Shown here: positions 1 through 11,400 of the stretch, piece by piece
How the letters are laid out: each line of letters opens with the position of its first letter
Numbering within the stretch: the first letter of the stretch is position 1
NCBI GenBank assembly: GCA_006384855.1
Contig: VCJN01002047.1
Span: forward strand, 1-64,000
DNA length: 64,000 nucleotides
Source of the DNA: Tetraselmis striata
Lineage: Eukaryota; Chlorophyta; Chlorodendrophyceae; Chlorodendrales; Chlorodendraceae
Direction: 5' to 3'
Translations under genes and position numbers: made by a program
The notes under the pieces: model-generated
What the model saw: the letters and a program-made list of their open reading frames with translations, nothing else
Database searches by the model: none
Told to the model about the DNA's origin: nothing

Positions 1-908
1 GATTGTTCTGGAATGTCCGACTGAACACATTATTTGCACGTCAGACGGGTGTATGTTTTAGGGTGCTGTGCTGTTACTGGGAACAGGACGGTGACCTGTG
101 AGTAACGCAAATGTGGAAACCCTCGCCGAAATAATACTAGTAATACACTAATTTAGGGTTTTTGAGACAAACCATTCATTAACATAGCCGTTGTCAATCA
201 GCTGCAAAATATGAGACCAGTCTTGGCGAGATACCCGGCCCCGAGGGTCATGGATCCGCCGCCTTCCCTTCGAAAATGTTTTTTGAGGGGGTCTATCACT
301 GGGTGCCCATGTTAGGGTATTGCAGGAACGGCATGAAAGCCTATTTTCTTCTGGAAGGGAGGGCGGCAGTTTCAGCGTCCTTGGGGGTCGAGATGCTCCT
401 GCAGGCTGGTCTCAGATTGTCCATCTGATTGGCGACGGCTAAGGAACGCGCCAGGCGCCATTCTTCCGCGAACCCTCCTCCCGTGCATAATGTTCCGGGT
501 TGCCAACCCGCTTTCAATAGCCCTTATTGCAAGCCGCAGCTTGGCTTGCGTGCAACCTGCAAGGATATTTGGTATAGTTTCGTCTAGACTTGACCTCTGA
601 CGAGTAGGGTGGGTTTGTAGTCGCAGTGAGCTCATCGCCGCGTCATCACGGCACCCAGAGTATGAATTATTCAGGGTTTATGCGCGCCTGCATGCGCACG
701 CTCGCGACGAGCATGAGAAAAAAGTCGTGCATTTAGCAATGGGGTTATGCTGTGTGGAATGTGTGGACCCGCGGGCATTGCTTGGGCAGCAGGCAGCACC
801 AATCCTCAGGCAATGCGGCAGGTAGCGGCGTCCTCCCCCCTGAACCCGAAACCCCAAACCCTAAACCCTGAGCCCCCTCCCTCCTGTCTCCCTTTCCTGA
901 CGCTGCAG
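1..908. other. No gene recognised; telomere-like tract
   Basis: No open frame here looks like a conserved protein. A short C-rich stretch at about 845-880 contains AACCCTAAACCCT, two units of the plant/green-alga telomere repeat CCCTAAA, just before a possible exon. It is too short to be a chromosome end and is best read as an interstitial remnant. Confidence 0.4.
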
Positions 909-1085
909 CTGCTCAAGGAGGAGAACTACGAGCTCAAGACCAAGCTGACGGAGTCCAACGCGGGCTTCAAGAATGCGCTGGAGACGGCGCGCATGCTGCT
1001 TGCGCAGATCGAGGAGTCGGGAGGCACGCTCCCCCCCGCTGCCGGACATGCCCATGCCGCAGGTGGCGGAGCGCGCCAGCGCCTG
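909..1085 (+). CDS. Possible 3'-terminal exon, coiled-coil protein
   Basis: A CTGCAG splice acceptor is followed by a frame reading LLKEENYELKTKLTESNAGF and then a further stretch with heptad spacing (…ALETARMLLAQIEESGG), typical of a short coiled coil. The frame then meets a run of seven C at about 1028. Read as it stands, it continues into low-quality sequence to 1280. With one C fewer it would give LPPLPDMPMPQVAERASA and stop at about 1085. I infer a terminal exon with a one-base length error or mutation in the C run. No upstream exons were found and the protein family is not recognised. Confidence 0.35.
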
Positions 1086-1950
1086 AGCGCTGGGACCACC
1101 GGGTGCGCACCGCTGCCGTGCCCGCGTCACGTCAATGCATGCCTGCTGGGGGAGGGAGGACCGCTGCCGATGTCCCGCCGAGGAAATGGCGCAGACTCTG
1201 CCTACTCCACTGCTACGGTGGCGTTCGCTGAGCCGGGCTGCGATGCCTCCTGCTGTGCTGCCAGGTCCGGGGCTGCCTAGCGGCATGACGTACAAACCCT
1301 CCCCGCCGACCTTCTCAAGAGCATCCAGGGGCAACTCCTGGTGTACCTGGTGTACCGGGTGGGGCGGAGAACGTGAACCCCCCTCCCCCATTTTACCTCT
1401 TACGACGCCGCCCGATCCCGCCTGACCCACAGCCACTGTGCGCCATCTAGACACGCCAACACAACGCACAGCGCTCGGCGGGCAGTGTACCAGTAGACAC
1501 GCTTGAGAAGCAGGCCTAGCCAGCAAGACGCGCCCCGGGCAACCGCCCGTTCACTCATGCCAACGTACTAGCCCCGCTCGCCATCGCCACCTCGCCGGCA
1601 ACCTCCCCCCCCCCCCTCTCGCATGGATGCGGGGAGAGGCTTGCGGGGGAGGCGTCACCACCCGGCGGCTCCTGCCCGTCATGGCAACCCTCCGTACGCA
1701 TCCAACCGCCGTGTCTGCGACAGGGGGGCGCGTGGTGGCTAATGCCCACGAACCGCATCCATGCGGCGCCTCGCGGCCGCCCGCCAGCCCCGCACCAGCC
1801 ATGGCGCAAGCCCGCCCGCCCTTTATCTATCTAGCAGCATGTAACAGGACGAACGTGTTCCAAAAGCAGCGTCCACAAGCGGTCAAGCCTCCTTGCCCCC
1901 CCTCCCCCCCCAACCCTCCACGCTGCAATAACAAGCATGTTGATAATTCT
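1086..1950. other. No gene recognised
   Basis: GC-rich sequence with C runs (about 1606-1620). Overlapping open frames on both strands have arginine/proline-rich compositions with no recognisable motif, as expected of GC-rich non-coding DNA. Confidence 0.4.
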
Positions 1951-1954
1951 GTCA

Positions 1955-2155
1955 CGGCCTCCAATTAGTCTTGCGGAATGCTTCGTCGACTTGCTTGTTT
2001 ACTGCAACGGAGCGTTGCCTACCCAGGGCTTTCCGTACCTGCATCGCTGCCGAAACGGCCGCCGAAGGGAGTCCGGTGCAAGGGTTTTACTGTACCCAGG
2101 GATGATGCTGCGATACAGTACCATCCGCCTGTCCCGGGGGCGGAAAAAAAAGCAA
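1955..2155 (+). repeat. LINE 3'-tail repeat, copy 1
   Basis: This stretch matches, in inverted orientation, the sequence just downstream of the LINE reading frame at 17650-17822. Shared blocks include CTTGCGGAATGCTTCG (CTTGCAGAATGCTTCG in the other copy), GGGCTTTCCGTA, AACGGCCGCCG, GCAAGGGTTT and CTGTCCCGGGGGCG. Both end in a run of A (AAAAAAAA at about 2146-2153). It is best explained as a 5'-truncated LINE insertion or a SINE that shares the LINE tail. Confidence 0.6.
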
Positions 2156-2159
2156 ACGT

Positions 2160-3544
2160 GCTGCCAGGACCATCACGTCTTTGGCCCCGATGCATGCCGC
2201 TATTTGATTCAAAAGTGCAGTTTCCGCCGTCGTCGTATACGGAAGAAGGCAAGAAGGGGGCCAAGCACCCCCCCCCCCCCCCCCCCCCCTCCTCCCCGCC
2301 CAGCACCCTCGCACGTACGGCACCCCTGCCGCCACTGCCGCCGCCGCCATCGCCCAGCATGCGCAGCGCCTGGAGTGACTTTTGCTCCACAGCTCGCCGC
2401 TTCCTCCCAAGGACAACCCTCCGGATGACAGCTCCACATCCTTCTTGACCGATTACCTAGCACTCTGCTATCGGATATTTACACGGGTGCGGCCGGATCT
2501 CAATACTGCCCCTGTCGCTGGGTGGGCCCAAACATTTTGTCCGCTGGTCCATAATATGGCATGCCCGTGGTGGCAATGGCGGAATGGCCCATCCGGCCGG
2601 CATCGCGCTCGACATGATTGCCTGCGTTCACACCGGCAGGTCGGACACCGGCGCAAGCCGCCTGTAGCGGACAATGATTCAGTCAAGGGTATCTTACTAA
2701 TAGTTCAGTGCCGCAGTTCACACATCCAGGCGCGCTGAGCACACATGCGCCACCACCTCCCTGTAGCAATTCCCAACACCCCAACCTTCGCGGAGGTAAA
2801 GTGGGTACGGACGCCTGGGGGCGCGCGCGTCCACCCCGCATTTCCCCGTGCCCGCCACTCAAAGAACTTGAGAGCAGTAGGCAAGCACCTTTTTTCTCAA
2901 GCCGCAAGCTGAATATTCTTGCTTGATTTGTGAAAAACGAAGTCTATCTTCATGAAAAGATTAACTAAAAGCATCCATGTTAAACCCATTGAATCAGGAT
3001 TTGTCTTTACCGTTTCGTAGGCTTTATATGATTGTTAAAGGGGGCGCATCCACCACATGTTTCCGGGTGCCCGCCACTCAGAAAATGTATGAGCAGACGA
3101 GCGCTTTTGTTTAAAGGCGCAAACTGAATATTTTTGCTTGATTAGATCGTGCAGAACGAAGTCTCTTTTTGAAAGATGAACCAACATTTTCAGTACTAAA
3201 ACAACGTTGAATCAAGATTTGTCTTTTCCGTAGTATGTGGTAAGAGTTAAAAGCTCAACTTCGCTGTTCAGAATAAACCTACAGCGGCACTGTTGCTGGT
3301 AACCGTGGCGAGGGCCGCTACATGTAGCTGCAGGGGTGCCAAAAGCACCCGCCGAAATGTTGCGCTGAGAGCGCCGAAAGACCGGGCGGCACTTTTTGAG
3401 TGGCAACCGGAGTTTGGGCCACCGCCAGCTCGGCGGTGTCATCGCGAGTGCAACCAATCCGACCCCCGGCCCGGTTGCTCTGCGAAACGATTGCCACTTC
3501 AATAATGCAGCAGGTGCGTCCAATATGATGGCCCACCAGACTGT
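2160..3544. other. No gene recognised
   Basis: Contains a C run at 2270-2289 followed by proline-coding low-complexity sequence. Two related stretches near 2820-3010 and 3050-3215 share blocks such as TTCTCAAGCCGCAAGCTGAATATT versus TTTAAAGGCGCAAACTGAATATT, suggesting an old tandem duplication of about 230 bp. No protein motif was seen. Confidence 0.4.
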
Positions 3545-3612
3545 GATTCTTTTCGCCCCCGGGATAGGCATCATTGAAGCCCTTGCGGCGTCTCCACGAG
3601 ACTGTGGTGTGG
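3545..3612 (-). repeat. LINE 3'-tail repeat, fragment
   Basis: On the minus strand, GAGACGCCGCAAGGGCTTCA and CCCGGGGGCGAAAAG correspond to the last 70 bp of the repeat at 17650-17822. Only the extreme 3' part is present. Confidence 0.45.
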
Positions 3613-4000
3613 TATTTCTGTGGAAATGTTTCCGGACGAAATTACGGCGCTCTTTTACCGAGCAATGCCATGTATGCGCGTACCGTCTTTGAAAAAATAT
3701 GTGGAGTCTCAAAATCTTTTTATTCACCCGCACGCTTTGGGTTTGCGGCATGTTCTCAATTTTACACCCCCCCCCCCTCGCGCGAGGTAAAAAAACAAGA
3801 CTTTCACTATATCAGAGGAAACCACGAACACCACACAAATGCTCCGACTCCCTGCTGCAAAACAATTCATTGTTTTCCGACCCGCGAATAACCCGAATAC
3901 CTGGCATGGCATAAATGGATCGGTTCCCCGTGTGTTCACTGCACAGCTTGCCACGAGCTGCGCTTTTGTACATAGACGTGTAATCAAGCGGGGCGCGGCG

Positions 4001-4314
4001 TGGCACACCAGCAGCAAGGTCAGCTCTGCACCCAGGGAAGAGGGGGGCCGGGGGGGGGGGGGGGGTCTCTACATCCATGTGTTACAAGGTTGTTTGATTT
4101 TAGATACTGCGCCACTCGCTCTCCGGGAGAGGGGTATAAGGAGGGAAGGCGGGGGGCCGGGGGGGGGGGGGGGGGGGGCATGGCACACCAGCAGCAAGGT
4201 CAGCTCTGCACCCAGGGAAGAGGGGGGCCGGGGGATGGGGGGGTCTCTACATCCATGTGTTACAAGGTTGTTTGATTTTAGATACTGCGCCACTCGCTCT
4301 CCGGGAGAGGGATA
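4001..4314. repeat. 180-bp tandem duplication downstream of AP-1 sigma
   Basis: The stretches 4001-4138 and 4181-4314 are near-identical direct repeats. Each starts TGGCACACCAGCAGCAAGGT and ends with a GTTACAAGG…CACTCGCTCTCCGGGAGAGG block. Each holds a G run of different length, and the second run is interrupted by AT. A third partial copy (CTCGCTCTCCGGGGAG) follows at 4322. This lies just 3' of the AP-1 sigma stop codon. Confidence 0.8.
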
Positions 4315-4363
4315 AAAGGCCGCTCGCTCTCCGGGGAGCGGAGGGCCTGTAGCCCCCCCGCCC

Positions 4364-6047
4364 CTACCGCACAAGCGAGCCAGTCGGGTGCGGCGGCGGC
4401 GCGCCCGACTTGGCCTGCTCCACCAGGGCGTCCTGCGCCTCGATGTTCCGGGTGACCAGCTTCTTGCTGGGCTCCTGCAGCTCGCCTGCCGACACAGCCG
4501 CATCCAGCACGACGGTCTCAGGTCATGGGAGCCGTGGCGCTCCGGGGGCGGAGTGCGCAGCACAATCTATCGACAGGGCGTTCACCGCCCAAACCTCGGC
4601 AAACTTGAATAATATACCAACGAACTGAATGACGTAAATGAATTGAACAGAATCGAATCAGTCACCTGAAACCAATACATGTTTCGAATGGTAAATGGTA
4701 CTAGTTGGCCTTGGGACATCGGCCGAAGCCGCCCCAGCAATAATTGACCTAGGCGGCTTCGAACCAAATTGACCATCTTTTTAATCGACGCAATTCAATG
4801 GCGCGCACCCAGACTTGAATCGTATACGCACGAACTGAATGAAGTAATCGAATCGAATAAAATCGCATCGAATGAACCATCTTTTATATCAATGTGATTT
4901 AATGGCGCACACTCAGACTTCAATTGTCTCATGAACGCAGCGACAGGTGACCCTGCCTCCAGAGGGCTGCATGCTGCGGGCCATGCGAAAGCAGCCGACC
5001 CTATGCGGGTTCATGCCGCCGGCCGTAAGACAGGCCGCCTGCTGAGCTCTGGAAGAGCTAGCAGGAAGAGCAGAGATGTACGAAGTTTTGAACTTGAAAG
5101 CACACGTGACGGGTGAATATGGTGACAGGTGTATCAATGAGGGGACGGGTGGTAAGCTGGTGAAGGCCCATTGGGGGCAGGGGGGGGGGGGGGGGGGCGC
5201 TCGCCCGCGAGGAGGCACTCGTCCAGGATGTAGTACGCCTTGTGAAAGTTGAAGATCAGGTCGAGCTCGCACACATTGCCGAAATAGCGATCCAGCACCT
5301 GAAGTGGCAGGGAAAAGAACGGGGGAGGGGGGGGGGGGGGGGGGGGTGTCACGAGCTTAGTGGGCGCGTTTAAGTAGGTGAGAAGGTGGGCGGGTGGAGG
5401 GAGGCTGGGTGAGCTGGGCCGTCCACCCCTGGCTGGCTGACAGATTAAGGTGACCCAAAAACACGACACCACCCAAAGTGGCCCAATCTTGTGCCCTGTC
5501 ACCTCGCCGCCTCGCTCGCGTCAACGGTCCATTTCCCCACCGAAACCTGAAGCATTCCTCGCAAGTGACCGCGAATGGACCGCCATTTCATGTGACCTAT
5601 CGTGGCCCATTGTCACGTCCGGATGTCCCAAACCGCGACACCAATGTGACCTGAAAATGGACCATCACCCAAAGTGGCCCAAATACATGCCGCCTACGCG
5701 TGCCACCACCGCCCGAGCTTGCGCGGCCCAAAGTGGATATTAACTTCCCACCCAAACCTGGGGCACAATTGCAACCGACCCAAAATGGGCCACCATTCTT
5801 CAAGTGACCTAAAATGGCCCATTTTTGCAGCTCCGTACCCCAAGCTGCAGAACCGAGGCAAGTGACCTAAAACGGGTCACCACCCCAAGTGGCCCCAAAC
5901 GGACCGAATCGGAACCCAAAAACGGACACCAAATGTGACCCAAAACTGCGCCGGAAATTTCCCAAGAATGGGCCCCCAAACCGCCGGATGAACCCAAACT
6001 CCACCGCCGAGCCTGCCGCTGTTTGAGACAGGTGATGTTGAAACAAG

Positions 6048-6079
<32 letters not shown>

Positions 6080-7246
6080 CTCCACAAAGTGGTGGATCAT
6101 CTCCAGCACGAGCAGCTCGTTGTCCGAGTTATCTACGCCGCACACAAAGTACAGGCTCGCGTAGCGCTTGTACACGATCTTCATGTCCCGCCAGTCCAGA
6201 AAGTTGCACAGCTGCGCGGCGCCAACGAGACACGAGGGCCCCCCGGGGGGAGAGGGGGGGGGGGGGGGGGGGGGGTTCAGCCCGGACCGGCCAACCTGGA
6301 GCGCCGCAGCCGGGCGCCGGCAGTCGTGGTGTGGACGGCAGCTCACCTTCAGCTGGCGGCCCAGCACCAGCGGCGTCACCTCCTTCGTGATCTGCACCAG
6401 GGCCATGCCCAAGTACGGAGTCAGCATGGCTGGAGGCATAGCGCAGCTAGCGATACTGCGACATGGCCAACTTTACGAAACCGCTTGAGGCCACAGCTCG
6501 CCCCCTGCCTGCTCGCACAATCACGCGGTGCTCGACAATCACATGTGTGCATGCGCCCACGTCACGGTTGCCTGGGTCGGTGATGGGAGGCAGCCAGCTA
6601 GCCCAGCGATGGGAGGGCCGCAGCCACTGATCCCACCGCGGGTCCGCCGATCGGGCCACCGGGGGCATTGGCGCCGGCAAGTTTGTGTGATTATTAGGCA
6701 GAGAGGGCATCATTCCAGCGTGCTTGGCTCGGCGTCTTGGTCTCTCATACAGCTATGCGGATGATAGTGATAAGTATGCCATGATCGTTTCATTATACCG
6801 CTGGCTTGCCACGTTGGCTTGGGTCGTACATGGTGAGCACACTGTCCTGATCTTAACTAAGCCACCCCACGTCACTGGTACGCACAGTCCTGGTCTGCCC
6901 CCACCAGCAGCAGCCCATCTCAGCGCAGCGCCAGCTGCCCGGTAGATAACCCGTGTGCGGGCGGCGGGCCAGCGTGTGGGACATCGGAGGCGCGCACCTT
7001 GGCGCGGTCCTTCTGGCCATAGGTGGAGTACCACTTGGAGAGGCGCACTTTGCCCTGCCGGCTCATGAGCAGCATGAAGTGGATCTGCGGGCAGGCGGCG
7101 CAGCCGGAAACGGTTCCCGTCAGGTGTCGGGCGGTTCAGGCAAGCGAGGGGGTAGGGAGTGCGGCGAGGACAAGGCATTTGGGGAAGATTGACGACAATG
7201 AAAGCGCGCTGCCGAGCCAGCACGTGCGGCCGCGGGCGCGCACCAT
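4364..7246 (-). CDS. AP1S: AP-1 clathrin adaptor complex, sigma subunit
   Basis: This is the small sigma subunit of the AP-1 adaptor, which sorts cargo into clathrin vesicles at the trans-Golgi network and endosomes. Exons on the minus strand: 7246-7244 (ATG only), 7084-6998, 6391-6347, 6211-6080, 5298-5205, 4485-4364. The joined frame is open and gives 160 residues, the usual length for the family. Family landmarks are the N-terminal [19 protein letters not shown], then [63 protein letters not shown] and [10 protein letters not shown]. The KAYYILDE…AGELQE wording is that of plant AP-1 rather than AP-2 or AP-3 sigma. The first coding exon is only the initiator codon, followed by GTGCGC. The last intron uses a GC donor (GG|GCGAGC). 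Introns 3, 4 and 5 carry long C runs on the sense strand. The exon 3 segment ([15 protein letters not shown]) is the most divergent part. No promoter motif was identified. Confidence 0.95.
5449..6000. repeat. Degenerate short tandem repeat in AP-1 sigma intron 4
   Basis: The intron holds many variants of two linked words, GTGACC(C/T)AAAA and GGGCCCAT / AGTGGCCC, spaced roughly 20-40 bp apart. Examples include GTGACCTAAAATGGCCCAT and GTGACCTAAAACGGGTCACC. They look like decayed tandem units; no protein is encoded. A different, AT-richer set (GAACTGAATGA, AATCGAATC) occupies intron 5 at 4610-4915. Confidence 0.6.
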
Positions 7247-7862
7247 GTTGCCCCCAGCTGCGCCGTCACAGCGCCTCTCTGCAGTTGCGTAGTCGACGCA
7301 GTCACCCACGTCGCTGCCTTTTCTTTCGAGCCTCGCCGGAGGTGGAGAGGAGGCTGGCCGGTCGCTGAGGCACGGCAGCGGCAAGCGCCGAGAGGAATCC
7401 GGGCGATCGGCTCTCCCGTTGGTGCACGCGGCCGGCGCCTGAGGGCCGTCGCGCTGGGAAGCGGTGGCGCCCTGACGCGCAGCTGCAAGACGGACGATAC
7501 GCGACTGGTGGCTTCCCTACTTCTCGGATCCGGTGCCTGCTGTGGGGCCCGGGAAAGTGGAGGGAGGGAGGGAGGGAGCTTGTTGGGACGGAGAAGGAGC
7601 CCACTGCAGGCAACTAGGGAGCGCGGGAAACGGGTCGCACCAGCCGGGGCGCGCTGCTGCGGGGGCAGCAGACGAGATGATGAGTTTCAAAGGCAGGTAG
7701 GCAAGCAGGAAGGTTATTAGCCGAAAAGTTAGCAGGTCTGGTTACATGAAAAGGGCGGGGGACTTGCGGCAAGTAACGACGCCACAAAAAGGGCAGCCAC
7801 AAAAAGGGAGGGCGGGCGGGTTGTGCAGGCAGGGGGCCAGCCAAAAACCAGCTGAGAGTGGT
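7247..7862. other. AP-1 sigma upstream region overlapping element end
   Basis: About 400 bp of GC-rich sequence upstream of the AP-1 sigma start codon, presumably containing its 5' UTR and promoter. No TATA-like or other element stands out. From about 7677 to 7780 the sequence resembles 8110-8190 and is interpreted as the outermost repeat (B2) of the neighbouring tyrosine-recombinase element. Confidence 0.4.
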
Positions 7863-8179
7863 CCCATCTACGGGTAGCGGACAATGATGGTTTTGAAAGA
7901 TTCGACGGGTGCTAGGGTGACGGATGTTTTCTGCCGAGGGCGCCACGCTAAGTGTCGTACTTTAAAAAATCATTAATGCCAGCATAGCATGCCCTTCCAT
8001 GTGGCGTGCATATATATTGGCCGCCAGGCGCGCGGGCGGCTGGGGTCGACACCCGCATACCCTACGGTTAGCGGAGGGCAAGGAAATAACCCCAAGAACA
8101 CAGCTCTAAAGATTTGAAAGGTAGATAGGCAAGAGAGATCAGCCACCTACTCGGTCTGCAAGACTGTGGAAGGGGCGGG

Positions 8180-9390
8180 GCGGTGCCCAACGGAGCGGGG
8201 GCGCTGCCGAGACGGCTGCGGAGGACCACCGTGGGAGAAAGCAATATGGTGCGGGCAGGAAGCGTATTCGGATCGATGTAGTCGTTGATTACCGCAGAAA
8301 TGCGGGGCCATCCGCCCCAACGGCGGATTTTGTCCAGGGGCAAGCTAGCTGCGATTGCGCCCTAAGCCGCGCCGCCGCCCTTCCGTAAGGAGTGCGAGGT
8401 CCACACGAAACCTTCGGGGGGAAGGGGGGGGGGGGGGGGCTCGATTTATGCGGCCGACGGCCCACTTGAGCCAATCGTCGAGGGTGGTGGCGTTCTACGT
8501 GAGGGGTGGGGTAGCTCCGTCGCCGGGGAGCGCACATAATCGGTCGGGTTGGTTCGCGGAGGGAGAAGCCCCGAACGCGGCGTCGCGGTAGACGACAAAG
8601 CGGCGCATGAGGGTTGTCCGAGCGGGCACGGCGGTAGCCGCCGGGATTTGAAGCAAGGGCTTGAACCCGTCTCGACGCTTGCGATGGCCCGCCTTCTCGT
8701 GGTTGACGAAGGGGGTGATGTTATGGTCGTCAATGGCCATGTCGTGAAGGCGGCATGAGACACTAGACTCACCATGGGAGTAAAACATAAACGCCAAACA
8801 CACGGCCGTGCCGTCGCGCAGGATGTTACCGTAATAGGTGGTAGACGTAGGCAGGGCAGCGAGGTCGAGTATGGCGGTGATGACGTCGCACGGAAGGGGA
8901 GCGCGCCGAAGCTCCGCGATGGTATTGAGCTGACGGATTTGGAGTGCGTGCTCCATGTCGATGATGGTTGGACCGGTAGCCGGGGAATCTACCTGACCGG
9001 TGTGGCGCAGGAAGGTGTTTTAATGGCATATAGGTAGGGTTGCAGAGAGCGGGCACCGGCGGTGCCGCGCTCCACGATCCATGCGGGGTGGTGGACGCAC
9101 GTTACCTCGCCGGCGCAGCCCATAGGGGGGTTGTTTTCCTCGCTGATGAAGAACTCGTCGTAGGTGCCAGCCGTAAGCGATGTAGTCAGGAGGTCGAGCA
9201 CCTTGGCGCGCCAGTCGCCCGTGCCGTACAAAAGAGCTTCGATGCTGCCTCGCATGACCTCGCTCCAATAGGCCTTTGCCTCGGCGTCTGTGATGAAGTA
9301 CGTAGGTATCTTGGGGCAACGACCGCCCCCGCTGGTGCACCCCGGGGATTGCGGCGACAAAGGCGGAGCGCAACAAGCTAGCGGCGGACC
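8180..9390 (-). pseudogene. Tyrosine recombinase of the split-repeat element
   Basis: Reading 5' to 3' on the minus strand, an N-terminal SAM-like DNA-binding part (LDLLTTSLTAGTYDEFF, SLQPYLYAIKTF) is followed by a catalytic part. The catalytic part has MFYSHGESSVSC, then WTSHSLRKGGGAA (the HxxR motif, about 8372-8410), IRRWGGWP, and NDYIDPNTLP, which carries the nucleophilic tyrosine (about 8270-8285). The pieces lie in more than one frame. A G run at 8418-8439 and a stop codon after the HxxR motif break it, so it is a pseudogene unless the homopolymer length is wrong. Such recombinases integrate circular cDNA without target duplication. Confidence 0.7.
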
Positions 9391-10462
9391 GGGCGTCTTC
9401 CGCCCCGGTGCAGGGTGCTCACCGGTACTACCCTTTTGTGGTTGAGGACCGCGGCCGCCTCGGAAAATCCGCTTTAACGGTGGTCTACATCTTCGCGGTG
9501 ATACTTGCTGTGGGCAACTTCCCTGGCGGTCCTTCCGCTCCGACTTCATGCTTCCTTCGTGGTCAGTCCGTCCAGGCTCTTCGAAACCTTTGTTGGAGCG
9601 ACGGATGCGTCGAAATGCGCCGTACGCTGCCGCAGGGTTTGCCAATGGCGTTGACAGTAGTGACGACGGGCAGTGATGACGGGGCCATGTGAATTACAGC
9701 TGGTGATGTCACGAAGGCAGGGTAATAATGTGGCCGTTGATCTCGTACCGGGCGTCGCACGGGTACTTGGCCCGTCTGGCCGCCCATGCACAAGAGGGAG
9801 CGGTGCGAGCGGCGGGAAAAGAGCGCCAGCACGGCAGGTCGGGATGGGCGCGCCAATAAGGGGGAGTCGGTATAGACTCGCGATGTGGAAGGACAAGTTG
9901 GAGCCGGAGGGGTTGGCTACTCATGCTAGGGTTGGAGAAGGACGACGACCCGGACAGGTGGGTATGTAGTGAGGGAATCCCGCTCATGTCGACGACCCAA
10001 GTGCAACGTTGCTTGGAACACGCCCGGAGGCATGTCCTCGAAACGCATCTGCAGCATGAAGTCGGCACCCTCTTCTGTAATAAGCAAACGCCCGGACACA
10101 ATTTCAACCAGGGGCCAATATGCATGCCTCGATGGCGCCCAAGGTGGTCCACGCCTTGATCTCCTTGAAGGTAAGGATGGCCAAATGCGTCAGCCCGCAC
10201 CGCCTCGCCCACTTCCACCGCGGTGCTACTGTCCGCCACGGTCGCCGGCACCTCATCGTGGCATAGCTTCCTGGCGGTCGCAAACTTGTGCTCCGGCTGC
10301 ATGTAGGAGAGGGGCACATGTGCCGCGGGCACCCGCACGAGCTCAGCATCCCCATGATAACATCCCTCAACACATTACTGCTTCACATTCATCGTTCGCG
10401 GCGGAGCATCCTATCATGCATGCGGCCTCGTCAGTCGTCGAAGCCTCGACCTTCGCCTTGCC

Positions 10463-11400
10463 CTAACCAGAGTATAGAGACGTCCTTGACAAAGGTAGTC
10501 CGTGGAGCCGTTGCCTCGCGCGACTGGCGCGCGGTCTTGAAGTTGTCGTAAGTTGTTGTTTTTGCTGCCATATTGGTCGCGGTCGTTGCGCCGATGACCA
10601 CTGCCGAAGCGCGGGCGGGCCGATGTATTCGCGGCGCTCGCGATGTTCGTGCCGTAGACGCGGTCCTCGCTCGTAAGGCTCAAGCAGCTTGGTGGACTCG
10701 GGCGGCCCCAGGTTTTCGGTGCCGGGACGGAGGCAACGCTCACGCACGACATCAAGAGGGCCGAAGGTGCCGCCGTTGTGCATCTGCTTGTCCATGTGCT
10801 TGCGAAGGTATGCCAAGCGGAACATGTCACCGTCGTCGACGGCCTCCATGTGGACAATGGCCTCGAGTCGTTGTCCGAATGATGGCGTTATCCCATCAGT
10901 GACGCAGGACGCAAGCAGCTTCCGCGACTCGATGGCCAAGCCGGCGATGAAGCTTCCGTAGCACACGGCGTGGTCATACTCGTTCGCTGCCGGCTTAAGA
11001 CGGGGGTGGTCAAGTAAGTACTTGAACACGCGGTCGAGGGTGATGAAGAAAAGCACGGGGCGTAGCAGGCTGTCGAGAGGCTCCCCGATATCAAAACAAG
11101 GCAGACCAATAGCGAGTGTGATTCTCCAATATCAAAGTAGTGGGGCTCGCTCGAGGGAGCGAAGGTCGCGCGGACGTTCGGGTCCTTGCCACCGGCGCGG
11201 GACTCCTCGCTCGGAATGTCGTCGGCAATTCGTACGACATTTCGCGATCCGAGTACGGTACGAATAATATGTCCGCGCGCGGCGTGCCCATGCGCCGCGG
11301 GATCCGCGTTGCCGCCTGAAGTACCCGCCCGGCACTGCGGGCGGCGGCGAATCATGCATCCGCAAGCACACCCTCGTCCAGCCCACCAGCTCATGTTCAC
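10463..11400 (-). pseudogene. Gag-like region of the split-repeat element
   Basis: Two overlapping frames cover this stretch. The 5' one contains VVRIADDIPSEESRAGGKDP; the 3' one contains FITLDRVFKYLLDHPRLKP, DHAVCYGSFIAGLAI and MFRLAYLRKHMDKQMH, then a basic Gln/Arg-rich tail (RQWSSAQRPRPIWQQKQQ). The position between the 5' repeat and the recombinase, and the basic tail, suggest a gag-type protein. No zinc knuckle was seen and the assignment rests on context. Confidence 0.35.

Noticed and set aside
841-880. Chromosome end (telomere)
   Set aside because: Only two CCCTAAA units, inside the window and followed by coding-like sequence; an interstitial remnant at most.
5867-6439. 190-codon minus-strand frame taken as one protein
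   Set aside because: It is a chance read-through joining two AP-1 sigma exons across an intron and a G run; the exon model explains the conserved parts better.
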